Assembly (NCBI RefSeq): GCF_963678635.1
Contig: NC_087063.1
Span: forward strand, 74,979,617 to 75,043,616
Length of the DNA: 64,000 nucleotides
From: Symsagittifera roscoffensis
Lineage: Eukaryota; Xenacoelomorpha; Acoela; Convolutidae
Direction of reading: 5' to 3'
A model generated the notes under the pieces. It did not search any database. It saw only the letters and a list, made by a program, of their open reading frames with translations, and was not told the DNA's origin. Every line of letters starts with the position of its first letter. Position 1 is the first letter of the stretch. Shown here one piece after another: positions 1-10,828 of the stretch. Position numbers and translations under genes: made by a program.

Positions 1-869
1 CATGACGCCATGATGGAGCAAGACGCGGTTCACATTGGATACGAAGTAGATGTGACTGCACATCTGCTCAACACCAACGGAAAGAAAATCGGAGTCACAG
101 GGCTCCTGGACACAGTAGCGGTAGTAAGCGTGATGCCGATAAAAACTTGGGAAAGAATGGGCTTCACGAGGAAAGACCTAATTCCGACGAATCTCCGACT
201 AGCGGCAGCCAATCGAGGAGCGATTTACGTAGCCGGAAGAACGCCAATAACGGTCATCCACATGGGAGGACCGGATCTTTGAATGAGCTTCCTAGTAGTA
301 GAGAATCTGGATGACTCCGACCAATTCATCTTGGGCAGAGATTTTGTCAGGAACTTCGACGTGATGATTTACTTGAACAACGGTTTAATAAGGATTAGGA
401 ACCCGGATCGGAAGTATGTAAAGAAACCAATTAATAGAATAATAACAGACGAAAATAAGGTACCAATTTTTTTAGATAGAAAAGTGAAATTACAGCCGGG
501 ACAAGCAGTAGTAGCAGTTTTTAGAATGAGAAATTTAATTCCGTTAAGTGATAGTAAACAGGTTTGTTTGGTACCGAACCCAAATAGTCAAAGTTCCGTA
601 ATTTTAGGCCGGAGCTTCTCGGTAATTCGAAACGGACTGTGTGTCAGTGTGTTATTGAACACACTGGACACCACGGTTTCAATCCAGCGTGGAAAGAAAC
701 TTGGTTACGCTTTGCCGATGAGGACCGACTATGAAGAGACAAAAAACTAAAAACTTGAAGAAACATACTGTGAAAGACTGTCCTTATCATGCCAATAAAG
801 ATAAAATTTTAATAAGGATTAATGAAATAAAATCTAATCATAAATTGTTTTCAATGGAGTCTGAAACAG
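1..869 (+). pseudogene. Gypsy protease fragment, first duplicate
   Basis: This is the retropepsin-like part of a Ty3/Gypsy pol and runs in from the left edge. It is nearly identical to 2,322-3,190. The active-site region reads D-T-V-A (109-120), where the family normally has D-T/S-G-A, and the same change is in the second copy. A TGA at 280-282 replaces the TGG of the second copy, so this copy is broken after about 90 codons. Translation continues in the same frame to 750. At 869 the sequence jumps into gag, which is the seam of a tandem duplication. It is a non-functional partial copy; family assignment is firm. Confidence 0.85.
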
Positions 870-1790
870 CCCTAAACTGTGATGGCCAAAAAGCATTACC
901 AGCGGGACACAGCTGAGAAATTCTTCGAAATCGTGTCATACCGTTTTGGATCAAGGGTTCAGGGCACCAGGCAATGATGCGCTTCGAGAAACGGAAGCAA
1001 CGAGAAGATGAGACGATAGACAAGTTTCTAGACGATTTGGAGATGCTGAGAAGGCGCAGCCAACCGGACGAGTCAAACAGGGGATGAACCTGGCAGTTAG
1101 CCTCAAAATTCATCGATGGTGTGAAGAATGATGAACTTCGAACAATGTTAGCAACACATTACACACCACTATCAACCAATGCGCCAACAACAGAGGAGTT
1201 GAGGCTCAAGTCAATAGAATATCTTTTATTGAAGCCTCCATCGAGATCTGGATATTACAAAAACAATTATGGCATTTTTAACAACGGACCAGCAAACCAA
1301 GGGAAAAACTGGTACAAACCGAGGGATGATATGGACAAGAGACGCTCTTGTGCCAATTGCAGTTCAACGGACCATCATGTGTCAGCATACCCAACTTACA
1401 AACACGGCATGAAAGCAATAGGCTTTAGCCTCGAGGACGAAGATGCGTCAGAGGTCAATCATGAAGATTTCATGAGAGGAGTAATTGCAAAATTCGGCCC
1501 GAGGTGTTTCTTTTGCACTTTGGAAGGTCATTTTAAATCGGATTGTCCGCAATTCTGGGATGCTGTAGCAGACATCAAGCATCCAAGGCATGAGGAAGCT
1601 TTATCGGGTGTGAAAGCCAGCAAGGCTTGCCTATTGAGTGAGGCGGAGGCGCGCAGAAAAGAAAAACCGCAAGAGCTGGCAACGAAGAAAATGCAAGCGG
1701 TAACAGAAGAGACATGTGAACCGGAACCGGTGACTGCGGCGGACGACTTCAAGATTGATTAAAGGGCAGCCGCGAGGGATGCTCTATCTA
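870..1790 (+). pseudogene. gag: Gag (C-terminal half) of Gypsy copy A
   Basis: This is the structural Gag of a Gypsy element. The piece contains the conserved end of the capsid region (around 1,100-1,230) and two CCHC knuckles. The first knuckle (about 1,350-1,390) reads C-A-N-C...H and has lost its last Cys to Tyr; copy B keeps that Cys at 31,69x. The second (about 1,507-1,546) is intact: C-F-F-C-x4-H-x4-C. In-frame stops interrupt it near 914, 1,085 and 1,760. Copy B reads through the last of these into the protease region, so gag and protease were probably once one frame here. The N-terminal half is missing because of the duplication seam at 869. Confidence 0.85.
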
Positions 1791-3071
1791 AATAGAGTGC
1801 AGCAAGAACTGGTAACGAAAGAGATCGAGCAAAAAGTGAAGCTCGAATTGGAAAATGAGAAACTACAGGAGAAGCTGAATACCTTCGAGGCAACGGAAGT
1901 CGAAGAAACAAAAGCACCAAGTAGTTTGAGCATGAAACTTGATGTGATCTCCTGGCAGAGGTTCGGTATGGTGCCACAAGGAAGCAAAATACAGTCAATA
2001 ATCTCGGTAGCGGGACACCAGATAATCAGAAATCTGAGTGAGCCATCAGAGTTCACTTTGATGCATTTGGACACATATGCAGATTATCTGAGGCAGGTGG
2101 AGCCACGCACTGAGTCAAGAGCTGCACGAGCACTACTACCAACAGGTGGCCCTCGCATAAAGAAGCTTCACGGGCGCTACGTGGAAGTCTATGGACCGTA
2201 TCAAGTGATGCTGAACGTGGATGGAATTAGCATCTACACTAGGACATATGTGACAACAGACAGTGACCAGATAGGGCAAATCTATTTGGGTGAGGAGGAG
2301 CTCAAAGTCCGCAGGATAGGCCATGACGCCATGATGGAGCAAGACGCGGTTCACATTGGATACGAAGTAGATGTGACTGCACATCTGCTCAACACCAACG
2401 GAAAGAAAATCGGAGTCACAGGGCTCCTGGACACAGTAGCGGTAGTAAGCGTGATGCCGATAAAAACTTGGGAAAGAATGGGCTTCACGAGGAAAGACCT
2501 AATTCCGACGAATCTCCGACTAGCGGCAGCCAATCGAGGAGCGATTTACGTAGCCGGAAGAACGCCAATAACGGTCATCCACATGGGAGGACCGGATCTT
2601 TGGATGAGCTTCCTAGTAGTAGAGAATCTGGATGACTCCGACCAATTCATCTTGGGCAGAGATTTTGTCAGGAACTTCGACGTGATGATTTACTTGAACA
2701 ACGGTTTAATAAGGATTATGAACCCGGATCAGAAGTATGTAAAGAAACCAATTAATAGAATAATAACAGACGAAAATAAGGTACCAATTTTTTTAGATAG
2801 AAAAGTGAAATTACAGCCGGGACAAGCAGTAGTAGCAGTTTTTAGAATGAGAAATTTAATTCCGTTAAGTGATAGTAAACAGGTTTGTTTGGTACCGAAC
2901 CCAAATAGTCAAAGTTCCGTAATTTTAGGCCGGAGCTTCTCGGTAATTCGAAACGGACTGTGTGTCAGTGTGTTATTGAACACACTGGACACCACGGTTT
3001 CAATCCAGCGTGGAAAGAAACTTGGTTACGCTTTGCCGATGAGGACCGACTATGAAGAGACAAAAAACTAA
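1755..3071 (+). CDS. Gag-Pro linker and aspartic protease domain
   Basis: This is a 438-codon open frame without an ATG at its edge, so it was probably reached by frameshift or read-through from gag. Residues 15-60 are Glu/Lys-rich and likely coiled coil. The retropepsin-like domain follows, with D-T-V-A at 2,430-2,441 in place of the usual D-T-G-A, and a conserved I-L-G-R-D-F motif downstream (about 2,650). The Gly-to-Val change at the fireman's-grip motif should disable a normal retropepsin. The frame ends at 3,071 in an A-rich stretch, where copy B continues uninterrupted, so this end is a frameshift mutation. Confidence 0.8.
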   Translation: MIKGQPRGMLYLNRVQQELVTKEIEQKVKLELENEKLQEKLNTFEATEVEETKAPSSLSMKLDVISWQRFGMVPQGSKIQSIISVAGHQIIRNLSEPSEFTLMHLDTYADYLRQVEPRTESRAARALLPTGGPRIKKLHGRYVEVYGPYQVMLNVDGISIYTRTYVTTDSDQIGQIYLGEEELKVRRIGHDAMMEQDAVHIGYEVDVTAHLLNTNGKKIGVTGLLDTVAVVSVMPIKTWERMGFTRKDLIPTNLRLAAANRGAIYVAGRTPITVIHMGGPDLWMSFLVVENLDDSDQFILGRDFVRNFDVMIYLNNGLIRIMNPDQKYVKKPINRIITDENKVPIFLDRKVKLQPGQAVVAVFRMRNLIPLSDSKQVCLVPNPNSQSSVILGRSFSVIRNGLCVSVLLNTLDTTVSIQRGKKLGYALPMRTDYEETKN

Positions 3072-4713
3072 AAACTTGAAGAAACATACTGTGAAAGACT
3101 GTCCTTATCATGCCAATAAAGATAAAGTTTTAATAAGGATTAATGAAATAAAATCTAATCATAAATTGTTTTCAATGGAGTCTGAAACAGACGACGGCTT
3201 ATCGAGCTGCTCGAGTTTTCCGGAACGCCCCTCGTCATATGAACTAGAATCTGACAAACCGGTTTTGCCAGAGATAGAACACTTAAAAAGGAAAATAGGC
3301 GAGGGAGATTTCGAATTACTGAGGGAGGTTTTAAATCGGAACGCGGATGTATTTTCAAAACATAAGGCGGATATCAGTTGCTGTAACTTCGTCAAACACG
3401 AAATCGAAATTGAGGAAGGCGCCGTTCTTCACAGGGAAGGCGCAAGACGAATGACGCTGCATAAATCGGAAGCGTGCCGAGCGGAAATAGAAATGTTGCT
3501 CGAATACGACATGATAGAACCCTCGAAGTCGCCATGGGCTTGCGGGGTAGTAATGGCGAAAAATAAAGGGGGCAGCTCAGGTCTTGTTGCGACTTTCACT
3601 GCTTGAACGCGGTGACAATAAAAGATGCGTACCCGATACCGCGAATAGACGAGAGCCTCTCTAAACTTGGTGATGCCAAGTTCTTCACCACATTGGACTT
3701 GGGTTCTGCCTTCTGGCAGGTCCCTTTGCGTAAGAAGGATAGAGAAAAGACCAGTTTCGCGTGTGAATTGGGGATGTACCAGTGGAAGAGGATGCCCTTC
3801 GGCTTGTGCAACGCAACGGCCACTTTTCAAAGACTGATGGCTTAGGCTTTGACCAGAGTGACAAAGAAGTACGGGAATCTCGTCGTGTGATGTGTTACGT
3901 GGATGACGTAGTCATAGCAACACCGACCCTGGAAGACCACATTGATCGGCTCGATGAGGTATTTGGATGCATGAAAAGAGCAGGCTTGAAATGCAAACCA
4001 TTGAAATGTGAAATCCTTAGGGATTCGATCAGTACCTAGGAAGAATGGTGGACAGGCATGGTGTGATGCCGGACCCGGAAGAAGTAGAAGCTGTGTTGAC
4101 ATGGAAGGCTCCCAGAACGGACACACAGCTCATGAGCTTCCTAGGGTTTGCCAACTATTACAGTGAGTTCATAAAAGGATACGCAGACAAGGTGTATCCG
4201 ATGCAGAAGCTGATGCGCAACAAAGGAAAGAAGTTCAAATGGAGCGATGAAGCTCAAACGGCCTTTCAGAACATAAAGCGGTAACTGCGCGAAGCGCCAG
4301 TGCTAGGCATGCCTATTGAAAAGGGCATGTATGTTCTTGACACAGACGCATCAGTAGTAGCCATCTCGGGAATACTGCATCAGGAGCAGGAATGGAATGG
4401 AAGAACCGTTCTCCGTCCCATTGCATATGACAGTAAGGTGTTAAGTGACACTGAGATGAAATATGGTGCACCAAAAGCAAAAATGTTTGCAGTAGTCACA
4501 TTTGGGGAAAAGTACCGCGCATACTTGGGGAGCGCTCCCTTTAAGTTACGCGTGGACAACAGGGCGTTATCCTGGTTGAAGACATACTCGATGGATCAGA
4601 GTTATATTGGTAGGTGGATAGTAAAATTAGATGTATACCACATGATAATCGAGCACAGGATGCGAGACAAACACCAGAATGCTGACAGCCTCAGCAAGAA
4701 AACCAAGTTCTAA
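3052..4713 (+). pseudogene. pol: Reverse transcriptase and RNase H, copy A
   Basis: This is Gypsy-type RT followed by RNase H. RT motifs run in order: D-A-Y-P-I-P-R (3,625-3,645), T-L-D-L-G-S-A-F-W-Q (about 3,690-3,720), M-P-F-G-L-C-N-A-x-A-T-F-Q (about 3,793-3,831) and catalytic Y-V-D-D (3,896-3,907). RNase H starts near 4,300 with V-L-D-T-D-A-S and has its later acidic residues in the E-M-K-Y and V-D-N-R-A motifs. The frame is broken near 3,600, 3,843 and 4,035, and a stop at 4,282-4,284 separates RT from RNase H. All expected domains are present but it cannot yield one protein. RT occurs only once here; RNase H is duplicated downstream. Confidence 0.9.
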
Positions 4714-6055
4714 GAAAGGTTAGAACAGAAACAAGCCAATCAGGCAGAAATCAAGGAAGGATTCTCGTTTCTGGGTAACGAAACTTATGAAGCGCTTCCC
4801 TTGACGAGATGGTTGGATAAGTCTGGACATCCAAAACCAGGACATCCTGAGTTATCTGTAGAGAAAGCAGCCGAGCTAAAACTTCTATCCAAGAAGGACC
4901 CGGTGCCCTTGAACCTGTTGCTGCGCTCGAACCTGGTCCAGCAGGAACTCTCTTGCTTGAACATTAACAGCCTCTCATTATTGGATAAAACGGTGCAGGT
5001 CACACCGCAAGTAATGCGGATGCTGGGTGGATTGTTAGAGAGAGAAGTGACCAGATATGACCCCGAGTGGGCAGCAGCAGTGGCATCACTGACAGGTGAA
5101 GATCATGCCGTCCAAACAACAACACAAAGAAAACGATAGGGATTGTAGGACAATAGTTCAGCAACTAGGATCTTCAATGCCCCAGGAGGTTTTAACCAGT
5201 ACTTCATACGGTCGGAAAGAACAGGGGAACGATACGCAAAAGAAAACCGTTACCTTTGTGGACCAGGATAAAGAAGGTGAAAAGGTTGAACGAAACCTGG
5301 TGCAAGATTGTTTGTCCGGGGAGACGAACGGTGAGAAGAACCGGCGAGTTCAAGATCAACAACCGAGACAAGGAAGTTTGTCCGGGGAGTCTGATGTAGA
5401 TGAAAAAGTTCCTGAGGAGAAACAGGACCTGGAGAAAAAAGTTTTGTCCGGGGAGTTCATATGGATGCGAAGAAGGCACAGAACTGATCTGGACGAGGGG
5501 ACGTGCTCTATCGCAGACTCTTCAATGGATGGCAACTCCCAGAACTCAGGAATCGACACCTACTCACACAGGAACTCGAGCTCAGGATCGGAACTGTCAG
5601 AGCTAGCGATCCACACACTGCTAGTGGAGAATCGAGCAAGGAATCTGGACAAGGAGGTATATCAAGACCCTGACAGTGATCGCTACCTCATACCAGGTGA
5701 AAGAGTCTTTGATAACGCAGCGGATGATCTGGAAGCAATAGTGGTATCAAAACGTTCGATAAGTCTGTTGCCACAAAAATAGGTAGTCAGGACTGATCTT
5801 CAGCCGTTCGAACAGGAAACACAGCTGTTGGCAAAGATTTGGTGCGTGAAGATGGAAGAAGACACTCATCAGCCCAATGAGCTGAATAGTCATATGAGGG
5901 TCATGAAGACGTACTTGAAGGCAAGATACAAACTCTCGGACCTACTAAGAGCGCAGAGAAATGATGACAAGCAACCTGAAAAGGTGGATTGAAAATGGAG
6001 CTCCGGACAAGGCGATCTGGAGGAAGACAGTTATCACATTCTGAGACAGTACTAT
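4714..6055 (+). pseudogene. RNase H-integrase linker, first copy
   Basis: This is a roughly 420-codon spacer between RNase H and integrase, much longer than in typical Gypsy elements. It is acidic and Ser/Glu-rich, and the peptide L-S-G-E recurs three times (about 5,311, 5,377 and 5,443), encoded each time by the same nucleotide word TTTGTCCGGGGAG. Compared with the intact second copy (7,929-9,188) it has a short deletion near 5,094 that shifts frame and a stop at 5,780-5,782. No known domain is recognised. Confidence 0.7.
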
Positions 6056-7253
6056 ATGCAGAAAGAGGGACGGTTATATCTGAGCAAGGACGGGATCGTG
6101 GCTTGCAAGAGAAGAGAAGAAGACAAAGCCCTTTACAAGTATAACGCGATAGTGTTGCGGCAACTCTATCAGACAGAACTTTTGTTCAGGTCGCATGATC
6201 AGATGGGCCACCAGGGGATCGACAAAGTATATCAGAAGATCCTGAAGCGCTTTGAGTGGCCTGGAATGAAAAAAGCATGTGAGAAGTGGGTAACAGCGTG
6301 TCTGTCATGCCAACAGGTCAAGGATCCAAGAAAATTGCGATTTCCTTTACAATCGATCGAGTCTTCTGAATTCAACGAGCTGGTGCAGATAGATCACCAG
6401 AAGATATGCATGACAAACAGTGGTTATAATCAAGTCTTGGTCATGATAGATCACTTCACGAAGTATGCAGAGGCCGTGCCCTGCATAACTGCCTCAGCGG
6501 AAGAGACGTGCGACCACCTGATCAATACGTGGATAGCGAGACATGGTTGTCCGATGACGTTTCAATCGGTCGGATAACGGAACAGCTTTCGTAGGAGAAC
6601 TCACGAAAGAGCTTATGAGACGCTCACAGGTTGCTCAAGCTCACTCCACGACATACCATCCCCAGACAAGTGGCTTAGTGGAAAGGCAGAATCGAACGCT
6701 AGTGTCGATGCTGAGAGTATATTTTTCCAGGTACATGACCGATTGGGACAGATACCTTCCACAGGTGATGGGAGCTTATAATAGCACGCAACACTCCACC
6801 ACCGGAGTTAGTCCATACATGATGCTAGCCGGACACGAGAAATCTTGATCCTTGACCTTTTTCTACCTAGAACATGAGGGAAAGAAAACGTCTCCACAGG
6901 TCTACGTGAGGGATGTGATTAGACATCAGCAAGAGTTGAACGACTTGTGTAGACGAAATACTCAGCAAGCACAGGCAAGGCAGAGGAAAAGATTTGACAA
7001 GAAAGCAGCTGGTGCAAAAGCTTATTCGGTAGGGGACTACGTATGGGTTTTTCAGAACGTCATACCACCGAAAGGAACGAAAAAGCTCCTAAAGAAGTGG
7101 AGGGGACCCTTCATGATTACGAAGGTGCACCAGGAGGGACGCTTTTATAGACTGAGTACTGGCCGAGCCGCTCGTTACGAAAACATTAAGCCACACAATC
7201 CATCGACAGAAGACTGGTGTATACCTACAGACATGGAAGAGGGGGATTATCTA
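6056..7253 (+). pseudogene. Integrase, first copy
   Basis: Retroviral-type integrase would insert the element cDNA in the nucleus. The N-terminal H-H-C-C zinc-binding region spans about 6,200-6,320 (H..H..C-L-S-C). The catalytic core has D in V-Q-I-D-H (about 6,390), D in S-D-N-G-T-A-F (about 6,575) and E in L-V-E-R-Q-N (about 6,680). A 4-base TCGG duplication-like insertion at about 6,567-6,574 puts a stop just before the second catalytic Asp, and the same lesion is in the second copy. A further stop occurs at 6,846-6,848. The C-terminal basic SH3-like part (V-G-D-Y-V-W-V) follows, then the duplication seam. Confidence 0.88.
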
Positions 7254-7295
7254 AAAGGATATGCAGACAAGGGGGATTATCTAAAAGGATATAGA
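7254..7295 (+). repeat. Short-repeat seam of the 3.1-kb duplication
   Basis: The string GGGGGATTATCTAAAAGGATA occurs twice in a row at the seam (about 7,241 and 7,271) and is followed by the related ATAAAAGGATACGCAGACAA. This laddered microhomology suggests template switching or slippage during the duplication. Confidence 0.8.
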
Positions 7296-7841
7296 TTCAT
7301 AAAAGGATACGCAGACAAGGTGTATCCGATGCAGAAGCTGATGCGCAACAAAGGAAAGAAGTTCAAATGGAGCGATGAAGCTCAAACGGCCTTTCAGAAC
7401 ATAAAGCGGTAACTGTGCGAAGCGCCAGTGCTAGGCATGCCTACTGAAAAGGGCATGTATGTTCTTGACACAGACGCATCAGTAGTAGCCATCTCGGGAA
7501 TACTGCATCAGGAGCAGGAATGGAATGGGAGAACCGTTCTCCGTCCCGTTGCATATGGCAGTAAGGTGTTAAGTGACACTGAGATGAAATATGGTGCACC
7601 AAAAGCAAAAATGTTTGCAGTAGTCACATTTGTGGAAAAGTACCGCGCATACTTGGGGAGCGCTCCCTTTAAGTTACGCGTGGACAACAGGGCGTTATCC
7701 TGGTTGAAGACATACTCGATGGATCAGAGTTATATTGGTAGGTGGACAGTAAAATTAGATGTATACCACATGATAATCGAGCACAGGATGCGTGACAAAC
7801 ACCAGAATGCTGACAGCCTCAGCAAGAAAACCAAGTTCTAA
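7296..7841 (+). pseudogene. RNase H, second copy
   Basis: This duplicates 4,168-4,713. A single in-frame TAA (7,410-7,412) precedes an RNase H frame open from about 7,428 to 7,841. It has V-L-D-T-D-A-S, the E of D-T-E-M-K-Y and V-D-N-R-A-L-S-W, matching RNase H catalytic acids. It differs from the first copy by a handful of residues. It lacks an adjacent RT and would not be expressed as part of a normal Pol. Confidence 0.85.
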
Positions 7842-7928
7842 GAAAGGTTAGAACAGAAACAAGCCAATCAGGCAGAAATCAAGGAAGGATTCTCGTTTCT
7901 GGGTAACGAAACTTATGAAGCGCTTCCC

Positions 7929-9188
7929 TTGACGAGATGGTTGGATAAGTCAGGACATCCAAAACCAGGACATCCTGAGTTATCTGTAGAGAAAGCAGCC
8001 GAGCTAAAACTTCTATCCAAGAAGGACCCGGTGCCCTTGAACCTGTTGCTGCGCTCGAACTTGGTCCAGCAGGAACTCTCTTGCTTGAACATTAACAGCC
8101 TCTCATTATTGGATAAAACGGTGCAGGTCACACCGCAAGTAATGCGGATGCTGGGTGGATTGTTAGAGAGAGAAGTGACCAGATATGACCCCGAGTGGGC
8201 AGCAGCAGTGGCATCACTGACAGTCAGTGAGAAGGTGAAGATCATGCCGTCCAAACAACAACACAAAGAAAACGAGAGGGATTGTAGGACAATAGTTCAG
8301 CAACTAGTATCTTCAAGGCCCCAGGAGGTTTTAACCAGTACTTCATACGGTCGGAAAGAACAGGGGACCGATACGCAAAAGAAAACCGTTACCTTTGTGG
8401 ACCAGGATAAAGAAGGTGAAAAGGTTGAACGAAACCTGGTGCAAGATTGTTTGTCCGGGGAGACGAACGGTGAGAAGAACCGGCGAGTTCAAGATCAACA
8501 ACCGAGACAAGGAAGTTTGTCCGGGGAGTCTGATGTAGATGAAAAAGTTCCTGAGGAGAAACAGGACCTGGAGAAAAAAGTTTTGTCCGGGGAGTTCATA
8601 TGGATGCGAAGAAGGCACAGAACTGATCTGGACGAGGGGACGTGCTCTATCGCAGACTCTTCAATGGATGGCAACTCCCAGAACTCAGGAATCGACACCT
8701 ACTCACACAGGAACTCGAGCTCAGGATCGGAACTGTCAGAGCTAGCGATCCACACACTGCTAGTGGAGAATCGAGCAAGGAATCTGGACAGGGAGGTATA
8801 TCAAGACCCTGACAGTGATCGCTACCTCATATCAGGTGAAAGAGTCTTTGATAACGCAGCGGATGATCTGGAAGCAATAGCGGTATCAAAACGTTCGATA
8901 AGTCTGTTGCCACAAAAAGAGGTAGTCAGGACTGATCTTCAGCAGTTCGAACAGGAAACACAGCTGTTGGCAAAGATTTGGTGCGTGAAGATGGAAGAAG
9001 ACACTCATCAGCCCAATGAGCTGAATAGTCATATGAGGGTCATGAAGACGTACTTGAAGGCAAGATACAAACTCTCGGACCTACTAAGAGCGCAGAGAAA
9101 TGATCGCATGACAAGCAACCTGAAAAAGTGGATTGAAAATGGAGCTGCGAACAAGGCGATCTGGAGGAAGACAGTTATCGCATTCTGA
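7929..9188 (+). CDS. Intact RNase H-integrase linker (419 codons)
   Basis: This is the uninterrupted version of the linker. It begins T-R-W-L-D-K-S-G and ends near the integrase N-terminus. The visible parts are a Leu-rich first third (residues 1-100), a Lys/Glu-rich middle with three L-S-G-E motifs (about residues 178, 200 and 222) and a Ser/acidic segment near 250. It ends with a frame break at 9,188, before integrase. No enzyme motif is visible. As a spacer inside Pol it could hold processing sites, but nothing in the sequence proves this. Confidence 0.7.
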   Translation: MTRWLDKSGHPKPGHPELSVEKAAELKLLSKKDPVPLNLLLRSNLVQQELSCLNINSLSLLDKTVQVTPQVMRMLGGLLEREVTRYDPEWAAAVASLTVSEKVKIMPSKQQHKENERDCRTIVQQLVSSRPQEVLTSTSYGRKEQGTDTQKKTVTFVDQDKEGEKVERNLVQDCLSGETNGEKNRRVQDQQPRQGSLSGESDVDEKVPEEKQDLEKKVLSGEFIWMRRRHRTDLDEGTCSIADSSMDGNSQNSGIDTYSHRNSSSGSELSELAIHTLLVENRARNLDREVYQDPDSDRYLISGERVFDNAADDLEAIAVSKRSISLLPQKEVVRTDLQQFEQETQLLAKIWCVKMEEDTHQPNELNSHMRVMKTYLKARYKLSDLLRAQRNDRMTSNLKKWIENGAANKAIWRKTVIAF

Positions 9189-9199
9189 GACAGTACTTT

Positions 9200-10442
9200 A
9201 TGCAGAAAGAGGGAAGGTTATATCTGAGCAAGGACGGGATCGTGGCTTGCAAGAGAAGAGAAGAAGACAAAGCCCTGTACAAGTATAACGCGATAGTGTT
9301 GCCGCAACTCTATCAGACAGAACTTTTGTTCAGGTCGCATGATCAGATGGGCCACCAGGGGATCGACAAAGTATATCAGAAGATCCTGAAGCGCTTTGAG
9401 TGGCCTGGAATGAAAAAAGCATGTGAGAAGTGGGTAACAGCGTGTCTGTCATGCCAACAGGTCAAGGATCCAAGAAAATTGCGATTTCCTTTACAATCGA
9501 TCGAGTCTTCTGAATTCAACGAGCTAGTGCAGATAGATCACCAGAAGATATGCATGACAAACAGTGGTTATAATCAAGTCTTGGTCATGATAGATCACTT
9601 CACGAAGTATGCAGAGGCCGTGCCCTGCATAATTGCCTCAGCGGAAGAGACGTGCGACCACCTGATCAATACGTTGATAGCGAGACATGGTTGTCCGATG
9701 ACGTTTCAATCGGTCGGATAACGGAACAGCTTTCGTAGGAGAACTCACGAAAGAGCTTATGAGACGCTCACAGGTTGCTCAAGCTCACTCCACGACATAC
9801 CATCCCCAGACGAGTGGCTTAGTGGAAAGGCAGAATCGAACGCTAGTGTCGATGCTGAGAGTATATTGTTCCAGGTACATGACCGATTGGGACAGATACC
9901 TTCCACAGGTGATGAGAGCTTATAATAGCCCGCAACACTCCACCACCGGAGTTAGTCCATACATGATGCTAGCCGGACACGAGAAATCTTGGCCCTTGAC
10001 CTTTTTCTACCTAGAGTATGAGGGAAAGAAAACGTCTCCACAGGTCTACGTGAGGGATGTGATTAGACGTCAGCAAGAGTTGAACGACTTGTGTGGACGA
10101 AATACTCAGCAAGCACAGGCAAGGCAGAGGAAAAGATTTGACAAGAAAGCAGCTGGTGCAAAAGCTTATTCGGTAGGGGACTACGTATGGGTTTTTCAGA
10201 ACGTCATACCACCGAAAGGAACGAAAAAGCTCCTACAAAAGTGGAGGGGACCCTTCATGATTACAAAGGTGTACCAGGAGGGACCCTTTTATAGACTGAG
10301 TACTGGCCGAGCCGCTCATTACGAAAACATTAAGCCACACAATCCATCGACAGAAGACTGGTGTATACCTACAGACATGGAAGAGGGGGATTATCTAACG
10401 AGAAGGGCACCAGGGAAAAGAACGATGGAAACGAAGTCGTAG
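9200..10442 (+). pseudogene. Integrase, second copy
   Basis: It has the same architecture as the first copy: zinc-binding H-H-C-C, then the D,D,E core and the basic C-terminal domain. It carries the identical 4-base lesion just before the second catalytic Asp (about 9,711-9,718), so the damage predates the duplication. Unlike the first copy, 9,759-10,442 is open through the E motif and C-terminal domain. The frame ends at 10,442 only because it slips near 10,397, exactly where the duplicated unit ends; the natural continuation is the +2 frame of the next feature. Confidence 0.88.
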
Positions 10443-10813
10443 AGGAAGGAACAAGTACACCACTGGACCTGGATCCAAATGAGGTGATTGAAGCAGACGA
10501 TGAAACTTTACCCTACGCAGAAGAGGACTGGCAAGACCCTGAACAAAGGGAGGTTCCCAAGAACTTGGAACCGGATCTTCCGTTCACGATACAGACTCGA
10601 CAGAATGACAGGACAAGATCCAAGAAGAAATATAACCCTTACGGCGAAGATTTTGTAGTGGACAGGACAGATCTAAAGAAGATAGGGGAAGAAGTAGTAG
10701 GTCTAGAAGATATAACTGTGTCACAGGACATTGTCATAGTCGATGATCACGACGAGGAATGGATCGAGGACCGGTCGAAACCCGAGATAGAATTCGACGA
10801 CGAGCAACAGTAA
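10361..10813 (+). CDS. Acidic Pol C-terminal tail
   Basis: This is the carboxyl tail of the Gypsy polyprotein. It is strongly acidic and contains K-Y-N-P-Y-G-E-D-F-V-V-D (about 10,628-10,663), a motif common near the end of Gypsy integrases. It overlaps the integrase frame, from which it is separated by a frame slip near 10,397. A single in-frame TAA (10,811-10,813) divides it from the macrodomain ORF, which uses the same frame. No catalytic function is predicted. Confidence 0.6.
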   Translation: MYTYRHGRGGLSNEKGTREKNDGNEVVEEGTSTPLDLDPNEVIEADDETLPYAEEDWQDPEQREVPKNLEPDLPFTIQTRQNDRTRSKKKYNPYGEDFVVDRTDLKKIGEEVVGLEDITVSQDIVIVDDHDEEWIEDRSKPEIEFDDEQQ

Positions 10814-10828
10814 TCCTACGAACAAGAA

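Larger units (their letters stand above)
1..3190 (+). repeat. 2.3-kb tandem duplication within Gypsy copy A
   Basis: Bases 1-869 repeat at 2,322-3,190 with an offset of 2,321 and only a few substitutions. Homology stops abruptly after the shared GTCTGAAACAG. The repeated unit is therefore about 870-3,190 (gag C-terminus to protease). The left copy enters from outside the window, so further units may lie upstream. Confidence 0.92.
4168..10397 (+). repeat. 3.1-kb tandem duplication, RNase H to integrase
   Basis: Bases 4,168-7,253 repeat at 7,296-10,397 with an offset of 3,128 that grows slightly through small indels. The unit carries the end of RT, RNase H, the linker and integrase. The copies differ by scattered substitutions, so the duplication is recent relative to copy A-copy B divergence. 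Nested short repeats sit at the seam (7,254-7,295). Confidence 0.93.
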
